This document shows positions 23,172-27,665 of a DNA stretch of 27,665 bases, in pieces. The DNA is from RGIG4097 sp964599875 (GTDB lineage Bacteria; Bacillota; Clostridia; Christensenellales; CAG-917): assembly GCA_964599875.1 (NCBI GenBank), contig CAZRHE010000020.1:1-27665 (forward strand), written 5' to 3'. Every line of letters starts with the position of its first letter. Positions within the stretch are counted from its first letter, which is position 1. The notes beneath the pieces are model-generated. The model saw only the letters and a list, made by a program, of their open reading frames with translations, searched no databases and was not told the DNA's origin. A program made the position numbers and the translations under genes.

Positions 23172-24068
23172 ATGGCAGAAAACAACGTTAACACTCAAGA
23201 AGTAGCAACTGAAGACGAGATTTCGGCGATTGAACAAGACGAAACCATAGCCGAAGACACGGCGGTTGAAGAAGAAATCGCAAACGAAGAAACCGCGGAA
23301 GCACCTAAAAAACGCAAACTCGAAATCAAATTCAAAAACCCCAAAACGCAAGAGAAGTGGGAAAAGGTCCTTGCATGGCTCGATGCGCACGAAACAATGT
23401 TTCAAGCAATCAAATTCACTCTCATCAGCCTCGTAGCGTTTTTGTCCGAATTTGCAATAATGTACATTTTGCAATATAGTTTGCTTAAAACTTGCGGACA
23501 AGAGGATTTCAAGTGGTGGATATTTGAATTTGATGGAGGAAAAGCTGGATCGTTCGGACTTGCAGGCTTTATCGCAATGCTCGGATCTAAACTCGTCGCA
23601 GAAATCATTTCCTTCACCCAGAACTGGAAGAAGAACTTCAAGGCAAACAGCAACAAAGCCTTTGCGGTCACCGTCTACGTTATCACGGTTGTTGCTTTAA
23701 TTATTTTCTCCACATGGCTTGCGGGTGTTGTATCAAACGCAGTCGGAGAAAAAGTTGCAGACCTTGGCACCACTGTTGGTAAGATGATCGGTTCTGTTAT
23801 TAGTTTCGTAGTCATATTCCTTATGGATAAATTCGTCATCATGCGCCGCAAACCCGAAAAGCAAGAAGAATGTGGATGCGACGGAAATTGCGAATGCTGC
23901 TCTTGTCACGCAGACGAAGACGTAATGGAAATATCCGCAGAAGACGTGCTCGATTCCATTCCCGAAGACGCAAACGAAACCGTTATTGAAGAAGTAGTGG
24001 AAACAATAGAAGACGCAATTGATTCGGCAGCCGTCGCAAGCGACGCCGAAGTCCCCGTCGAAGAATAA
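23172..24068 (+). CDS. GtrA-like membrane protein with acidic ends and a Cys cluster
   Basis: This 298-residue protein has a highly acidic N terminus (1-45), a basic KKRKLEIKFK patch and four membrane helices (about 79-101, 128-147, 165-187 and 203-222). The pattern IKFTLISLVAFLSEFAIMYIL, SFTQNWKKNFKAN and GSVISFVVIFLMDKFVIMR matches the GtrA family of small four-helix proteins tied to lipid-linked sugar transfer. Unusually, it continues after helix 4 with a Cys cluster CGCDGNCECCSCH (234-246; six Cys and one His) and a 50-residue acidic tail. AAAGGGAG precedes the ATG and a strong promoter lies upstream. No glycosyltransferase gene adjoins it, so a sugar-flippase role is uncertain. The cluster may bind metal. 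Confidence 0.8.
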   Translation: MAENNVNTQEVATEDEISAIEQDETIAEDTAVEEEIANEETAEAPKKRKLEIKFKNPKTQEKWEKVLAWLDAHETMFQAIKFTLISLVAFLSEFAIMYILQYSLLKTCGQEDFKWWIFEFDGGKAGSFGLAGFIAMLGSKLVAEIISFTQNWKKNFKANSNKAFAVTVYVITVVALIIFSTWLAGVVSNAVGEKVADLGTTVGKMIGSVISFVVIFLMDKFVIMRRKPEKQEECGCDGNCECCSCHADEDVMEISAEDVLDSIPEDANETVIEEVVETIEDAIDSAAVASDAEVPVEE

Positions 24069-24090
24069 ATCCTCAACCTCAACCAAACAA

Positions 24091-24117
24091 AAACGCACTC
24101 AACGGAGTGCGTTTTTT
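24091..24117 (+). terminator. Terminator of the GtrA-like gene (twin 1)
   Basis: AAACGCACTC (24091-24100) pairs perfectly with GAGTGCGTTT (24105-24114) around a 4-nt loop and is followed by more T. The stem is identical to the terminator at 24495-24518. Confidence 0.92.
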
Positions 24118-24170
24118 ACACCATAAAACGTTATTATCATATTTAATAAACTAACATATTTTTATAAATA

Positions 24171-24200
24171 TTGTAATAATACGACACAGCGAAGTATAAA
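24171..24200 (+). promoter_or_regulatory. Possible promoter of the XRE-type regulator
   Basis: TTGTAA (24171-24176), an 18-nt spacer and TATAAA (24195-24200) lie about 45 nt upstream of the gene in an AT-rich tract. Confidence 0.5.
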
Positions 24201-24246
24201 AAGTTTTTTGCGAAATAACATAGTGGTATAAAAGGAGGTATGCACT

Positions 24247-24492
24247 ATGTTATTGTCGGATGCGATTGCACTTCGAATAGAGCAGTTATGTATGCAAAAC
24301 AAAATCAATAAGTATCAACTATCGATGAAAAGCGGAGTGCCGCAGTCTACGTTGTCGTCGATTCGCAAAAGAAAAAGTCAGTCCGTCAAGGTGCATACGC
24401 TGTTTGCAATATGCGCGGGTTTCGATATAAGTCTTGCGGAGTTTTTCGATTCTCCGCTGTTCGACAAAGAAACTCTCGATGACAATCATTAG
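24247..24492 (+). CDS. Small XRE-family helix-turn-helix regulator
   Basis: This 81-residue protein is a single Cro/CI-type helix-turn-helix domain: ALRIEQLCMQNKINKYQLSMKSGVPQSTLSSIRKRKSQSVKVHTLFAICAGFDISLAEFF covers nearly the whole chain, with the HTH at about 20-41. A short polar tail follows and there is no effector domain. AAAGGAGG is 8 nt before the ATG. An out-of-frame ATG at 24240 lies too close to the SD. The gene is isolated between two near-identical terminators and has its own AT-rich upstream region. Similar stand-alone domains occur widely in Clostridia chromosomes; the target is unknown. Confidence 0.88.
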   Translation: MLLSDAIALRIEQLCMQNKINKYQLSMKSGVPQSTLSSIRKRKSQSVKVHTLFAICAGFDISLAEFFDSPLFDKETLDDNH

Positions 24493-24494
24493 AA

Positions 24495-24518
24495 AAACGC
24501 ACTCGATGGAGTGCGTTT
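24495..24518. terminator. Terminator between the XRE gene and the hydrolase gene (twin 2)
   Basis: The same 10-bp stem as at 24091-24114 (AAACGCACTC with GAGTGCGTTT), differing only in the loop. T runs occur on both strands, so it also ends the convergent hydrolase gene. Confidence 0.92.
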
Positions 24519-24528
24519 TTTGATGAGT

Positions 24529-25452
24529 TTAGATTAGGTCGTCTATCGATGTTTGGTCGTAGATGATGAATTTGTCGAAGAAGTCGGAGATATCTTTCCA
24601 GACTTCCGCGCGGTTGATTTCGCCGTGGATTTCGTGGCGGCCGTCTTTGTAGAGATGAAGTTCGGTGGGGACGCCGTTTTTGCGGTAGAATGCGTTGAGT
24701 TTTTCCACTTTTTTGCCGTAACCGCCTATCGGGTCGCCCGTTCCGCAGAACATTGCGATAGAGGTGGTGGGGGAGAGTTTTGCGGCGGCTTTTTTGGAGT
24801 AGAGTTTGCTTGTTTCGTTAAGCAGGCGATAGCAGAAATTCACGCTCATATTCGTCCTGCAATACGGGTCTTCTATATATCCTTTTCTCCATTCGATATC
24901 TCTCGTCAGCCATTGGGACGGGCCGTGGTCGCCTTTGTAGCGGAAGAGGATATCGCTCGTCTTATTGACGAATTTCGGGCGCCAATTTCCCGCAATCAAC
25001 TTTACGGGTGCGGTTGCTATTGCGCCGACTTTGAAAAGGGGATTGCAATATCCCGTGCCGATGAGCCCTATCGCCTTACAGCCCGTGTCGCATTGCGCAA
25101 ACGCTTGCCCTATGAAACTGCCGTAACTGTGTCCCAAGAAAAACACGGGGAGGGAATATTCTTTTTTCAGCCATTCGCGGAAGAAGAGTTCGTCCTTGAG
25201 AGTTTTTTCAAAGATATTGCCGGGGTGCTTGCCTCTGTCCTTTTCGGATTCCGTCCTGCCGTGCGCGCGGTGGTCGTCCGCAAAGCAGATATAACCTTTC
25301 GTGTTGAGATATTTTGCAAGAAGGTCGTAGCGTCCTGCATATTCGCTCATTCCGTGGCAGATTTGAATCACGCCTTTGGGCATGGACACGTCGTCCCATA
25401 CGGTAACGAAAACTTCATAGCCGTCGTAACTCGGCATTTTGAATTGTTGCAT
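24529..25452 (-). CDS. Alpha/beta hydrolase, lysophospholipase/monoglyceride lipase-like
   Basis: This 307-residue protein is a serine hydrolase of the alpha/beta fold, Hydrolase_4 (lysophospholipase) type. Ser109 in the nucleophile elbow GHSYGS (107-112), Asp240 in GTGDPIGG and His273 in GRHEIHGE form the expected triad. The oxyanion region ICHGMSEYAGRY (31-42) and DHRAHGRTE (60-68) are typical of PldB/monoglyceride lipases. No signal peptide is seen, so it should be cytosolic. The start at 25452 fits AAGGAGG (25458-25464) at 5-nt spacing; a GTG two codons upstream would overlap this site. It is divergent from thiN across 108 nt, but no functional link is evident. The natural ester substrate is unknown. 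Confidence 0.93.
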   Translation of the reverse strand: MQQFKMPSYDGYEVFVTVWDDVSMPKGVIQICHGMSEYAGRYDLLAKYLNTKGYICFADDHRAHGRTESEKDRGKHPGNIFEKTLKDELFFREWLKKEYSLPVFFLGHSYGSFIGQAFAQCDTGCKAIGLIGTGYCNPLFKVGAIATAPVKLIAGNWRPKFVNKTSDILFRYKGDHGPSQWLTRDIEWRKGYIEDPYCRTNMSVNFCYRLLNETSKLYSKKAAAKLSPTTSIAMFCGTGDPIGGYGKKVEKLNAFYRKNGVPTELHLYKDGRHEIHGEINRAEVWKDISDFFDKFIIYDQTSIDDLI

Positions 25453-25476
25453 AGGCACCTCCTTCTTGATAAATAA

Positions 25477-25505
25477 ATATTAGCACAACGAAAAATCGAT
25501 TTCAA
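25477..25505 (-). promoter_or_regulatory. Promoter of the hydrolase gene
   Basis: On the minus strand, TTGAAA (25500-25505), a 17-nt spacer and TAATAT (25477-25482) lie about 25 nt upstream of the start codon. Confidence 0.7.
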
Positions 25506-25526
25506 TAGTAAATATGCACTTTTTGC

Positions 25527-25554
25527 TTGAAAAACGGAGTTTTTGTGCTAAAAT
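25527..25554 (+). promoter_or_regulatory. Promoter of thiN placed directly against the start codon
   Basis: TTGAAA (25527-25532), a 16-nt spacer and TAAAAT (25549-25554) end six nt before the thiN ATG. The expected transcript start is therefore at or beside the A of the start codon. Confidence 0.65.
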
Positions 25555-25560
25555 TTAATT

Positions 25561-26157
25561 ATGAAAGTAGCGATTGTGTTAAATGCAGGCAAAAAAGCGG
25601 GTAGAGAAATCGTCGCGGACAAGGTGATTTGCGCGGACGGAGGACTCTTACGTTACGACGGCGTCCCCGACGTCTTTATAGGCGACTTCGATTCTTTTGA
25701 AGGCTCTATTCCGAGCGGCGTTGAAATCATCGAGCATAATCCGCACAAAAACGCAACGGACGGGACTTTGTCCGTCGAATACGCAATAGACAATCTCGGT
25801 GCGGACGAGATAGAAATTTTCGGCGTTACCGGGGGAAGGGAAGACCACGTCCTCGGCAATTACACTTTGCTTGCGCTTGCGAATAAGAGAGGAGTTAAGG
25901 CGGTCGCGAAGGACGACGGATTGGACGTCTTCATCGCGGGCGGCAAATGCGAATTTTCGGCGGCGGCAGGGGAATTGGTTTCCATAATCCCTTACGGCGG
26001 AGAATGTAGGGTCGCGCACTCGACGGGACTTGAATATCCCCTTGAAAATCTCACTCTCACTCCATACGATACAAGGGGAGTTTCAAACGTTGCCGAAGGG
26101 GACGTATTCCTTGAATTTGCGACGGGAAAAGCATTGATTTTTCATTACGTAAAATAA
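25561..26157 (+). CDS. thiN: Thiamine pyrophosphokinase
   Basis: This 198-residue enzyme converts thiamine and ATP to thiamine pyrophosphate and AMP in the cytosol. Family motifs are visible: CADGG (24-28), PDVFIGDFDS (36-45), a His-x-x-x-Lys-x-x-Thr-Asp block (HKNATD, 62-67, where many members have KDxTD) and VTGGREDHVLGN (89-100). The C-terminal domain ends with the beta-sandwich that binds thiamine (GLEYPLENLTL, RGVSN). It is slightly shorter than many homologues but looks complete. No Shine-Dalgarno site stands at a usable distance, and the promoter ends six nt before the ATG, so the mRNA may be leaderless. It faces the thiamine transporter gene, so the pair forms a thiamine salvage module. 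Confidence 0.93.
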   Translation: MKVAIVLNAGKKAGREIVADKVICADGGLLRYDGVPDVFIGDFDSFEGSIPSGVEIIEHNPHKNATDGTLSVEYAIDNLGADEIEIFGVTGGREDHVLGNYTLLALANKRGVKAVAKDDGLDVFIAGGKCEFSAAAGELVSIIPYGGECRVAHSTGLEYPLENLTLTPYDTRGVSNVAEGDVFLEFATGKALIFHYVK

Positions 26158-26160
26158 AGT

Positions 26161-26190
26161 AAAACGGCGGCACGAATGCCGCCGTTTTTC
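26161..26190. terminator. Bidirectional terminator between thiN and thiT
   Basis: A 12-bp GC-rich stem (26161-26172 with 26177-26188) around a CGAA loop is followed by T on the plus strand and by TTTTACTTT on the minus strand. It serves both convergent genes. Confidence 0.92.
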
Positions 26191-26213
26191 AAAGGAAAAT
26201 ATGGGGATAATAA

Positions 26214-27479
26214 CTAATCGTTATTGATTTCGTCGTTTTCGGTTTCTGCGGCGACTTCGCTTGTTTCCGCGACGTTTTCTTCAATATCGGTTGCGACGTC
26301 GTTTATTATAGCGTCGTTTTCGTCAATATCGTCATCGTCTTCGATTTCAACGGTTTCGGATTTTCCGAAGCGGATTCCGCTAGAGCGCGCGACTTGACTT
26401 GCAAACGCTTTCGAGCCGAAAAGCAGGCATCCCGCGACCAAACTGATTGCCATATCCATAAACGCAAAGGAGTTGTATGCGGTGCTGTATGCCCAGACGC
26501 TGGAATAGGTTTCCAAGTCCGCCATATCCGCAAATGCAAACACGCCCGAAAATACGTGGCACGCGAATCTCAAAATAACCGCGATGATTCCGCCGAGAAG
26601 AAATTCGGGAATCTTTTTGCCTTTGAAGACTTGTTTTTCAACGAAAATTCCGCTGACGCCGATAAGCCCGAATGCGAGGGTGTAGTCGAGCAAAAATTGC
26701 ATGGGGTGGATAATCCACGGGTCCTGAATCGCTTGCAAGGTGCCGTAAATCAAGCATACGATAATGCCTCTTCTCGTGCCGAACATACAGCAATAAATCA
26801 TGAGAGGGAGAAGGCTTGCAAACGTAACCGAGCCGCCTTGAGGCATTTTGAAGAATCTGACGTAGGACAACGCAAAGGACAGCGCGATTGCGATTGCGCC
26901 GTAGACGATAGAGCGCGTGTCGCTTATGGACGACTTGTTGCCAAGGAAATAGATTACGACGACGAGGACTGCAAACACGATTGCGGAAACGATAAGTCCC
27001 GTAGTATTCGCGCCGGGATAGTAACCCTTGACGGTTTGGAAATATTTGCTCATTTCGACCATGACCGCGATGAATGCGCCCAATACTCCGACCGCCGTCA
27101 CCGCGCCTGCGATTTTGACCGCTTTACGATTGAAGAAGGATGCGATAAGCGCGGCAAGTCCTCCTCCGAGAGCGATTATAAGCAGGGAAAGTAGGGGATA
27201 GAAAAGCATGCCGTACGTTTCCATGTCCGCGGATTCTTTGATATCGTCGGCGGTGATTTTCGCCATGATGACGATGATGCCTATCGCATATCCGACGAAC
27301 AGCGTGAGGGCTGTTTTTCCGAAGTCTTTTAGTTTGTCGTTTCTGAACTTCCAAACGAAAAACGCGACGAGTGCGCCCGCGCCGATTAACGCTATCGTGA
27401 AATACAGGATGAGCGCGACGAGGGGATCGTCTGTGAACCTAAAAGCAGTTTTATCTGCCAGAAGTGTGGTGCTAAACAT
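26214..27479 (-). CDS. thiT: ThiT-type energy-coupled thiamine transporter with extra N-terminal membrane module
   Basis: This 421-residue protein contains a ThiT (YuaJ) S component at about 188-365: ALSYVRFFKMPQGGSVTFASLLPL (203-226), LIYGTLQAIQDPWIIHPMQFLLDYTLAFG (243-271) and further helices. ThiT binds thiamine outside the cell and works with the shared ECF energizing module, which is not in this window. Ordinary ThiT is about 190 residues. Here about 185 residues with five more helices (about 22-45, 58-75, 92-116, 122-142, 160-180) come first, and an acidic tail (about 375-421) follows. The start at 27479 is chosen for GGAGG at 8-nt spacing. Upstream in-frame codons run into the riboswitch terminator and are not coding. 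Expression is controlled by the TPP riboswitch in its leader. Confidence 0.9.
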   Translation of the reverse strand: MFSTTLLADKTAFRFTDDPLVALILYFTIALIGAGALVAFFVWKFRNDKLKDFGKTALTLFVGYAIGIIVIMAKITADDIKESADMETYGMLFYPLLSLLIIALGGGLAALIASFFNRKAVKIAGAVTAVGVLGAFIAVMVEMSKYFQTVKGYYPGANTTGLIVSAIVFAVLVVVIYFLGNKSSISDTRSIVYGAIAIALSFALSYVRFFKMPQGGSVTFASLLPLMIYCCMFGTRRGIIVCLIYGTLQAIQDPWIIHPMQFLLDYTLAFGLIGVSGIFVEKQVFKGKKIPEFLLGGIIAVILRFACHVFSGVFAFADMADLETYSSVWAYSTAYNSFAFMDMAISLVAGCLLFGSKAFASQVARSSGIRFGKSETVEIEDDDDIDENDAIINDVATDIEENVAETSEVAAETENDEINND

Positions 27480-27538
27480 TTGTTTTGCCTCCAAAGTGTT
27501 ATTCTGCTTTTGCTCACCTGCAGTCAAGGGCGACGCTC

Positions 27539-27572
27539 GGAAAAAGAAAAAACCTCCGAAACGCCGGGGGTT
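27539..27572 (-). terminator. Riboswitch expression-platform terminator
   Basis: On the minus strand the stem AACCCCCG with CGGAGGTT (27565-27572 with 27551-27558, one mismatch) is followed by TTTTTTCTTTTT. It lies between the TPP aptamer and the thiT SD, so it would stop transcription when TPP is bound. Confidence 0.8.
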
Positions 27573-27609
27573 CAAACTTGCGCAAGGCGGTTGCCTTGCC
27601 AATAGGAAT

Positions 27610-27665
27610 CTTGCTTCCTTACGCGAGGATTATCTCACAAGTTGAAGGGTATGATCTCAGCCTTT
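27610..27665 (-). ncRNA. TPP riboswitch (THI element), 5' end cut by the window
   Basis: Read on the minus strand, the conserved block GGCTGAGATCATACCC (27645-27662) is followed by AACTTG, GAGATAATCCTCGCGTAAGGAAGC (described here in parts: GATAATCC, GCGTAAGGAAGC). These are the two thiamine-pyrophosphate-binding halves of the THI aptamer. The first strand of P1 and the GGGG-GC half of P2 lie beyond the right edge. A GCAAGGC/GCCTTGC hairpin (27582-27599) and the terminator follow before thiT. The aptamer segment AACUUGUG can pair with CGCAAGUU (about 27575-27582), a possible alternative fold for the switch. Confidence 0.92.

Noticed and set aside
24553..25476. Plus-strand frame opposite the alpha/beta hydrolase
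   Set aside because: The hydrolase has a full catalytic triad, SD, promoter and terminator on the minus strand. The plus frame has none of these.
27480..27602. 41-codon upstream extension of ThiT
   Set aside because: The stretch encodes the riboswitch terminator hairpin and its T run, and the ATG at 27479 has a well-placed GGAGG.

Overview
The window looks like a stretch of chromosome from a low-GC Gram-positive anaerobe, most likely an uncultured member of the Clostridia (gut or rumen type). The basis is strong purine-rich Shine-Dalgarno sites (GGAGG) before most genes, sigma-A promoters with 17-nt spacers, lipobox lipoproteins, an ECF-type thiamine transporter with a TPP riboswitch, and a feoA-feoA-feoB operon ending in the small Cys-rich FeoB companion typical of Firmicutes. 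No rRNA, tRNA, CRISPR array, phage gene or transposase gene was seen. The taxonomic call is inference from gene content, not from a marker gene.

Layout. 1-5374: a zinc-ribbon polytopic membrane protein (minus), a two-gene ABC-2 exporter (plus), then a TIM-barrel protein and a TetR-type regulator (both minus). 5375-9975: a phosphate module with a PhoP-type response regulator, a PhoR-type sensor kinase and a Na/phosphate cotransporter with a PhoU-like tail; paired TTTACA-like repeats at 11-bp period sit in front of both the regulator and the transporter. 10243-14243: a ferrous-iron module with a divergent TetR regulator, two FeoA proteins, FeoB and a Cys-rich membrane peptide, controlled by a consensus promoter enclosed by two copies of a 24-bp inverted repeat.

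14244-18908: an AT-richer cassette encoding a small lipoprotein and a 1210-residue secreted protein with GLUG-like C-terminal repeats. It is bracketed by two copies of a heptameric repeat element, each fused to a terminator. 18909-21938: a third TetR regulator, then a membrane-embedded M28 peptidase with a lipoprotein in one operon. 21954-25452: a Ca/Na-type antiporter, a GtrA-like protein with a Cys-rich tail, a small XRE-type regulator between twin terminators, and a lysophospholipase-like hydrolase. 25561-27665: a thiamine module with thiamine pyrophosphokinase facing an enlarged ThiT transporter under a TPP riboswitch that is cut by the window end.

Most of the window is ordinary housekeeping and transport. 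The points that most deserve a second look are the feo double operator with 63-bp centre spacing, the roughly 120-residue extracytoplasmic insertion with an internal duplication in FeoB, the repeat-bracketed surface-protein cassette, the autoregulated-looking Pho module, the ThiT with an extra N-terminal membrane module, and a likely leaderless thiN.
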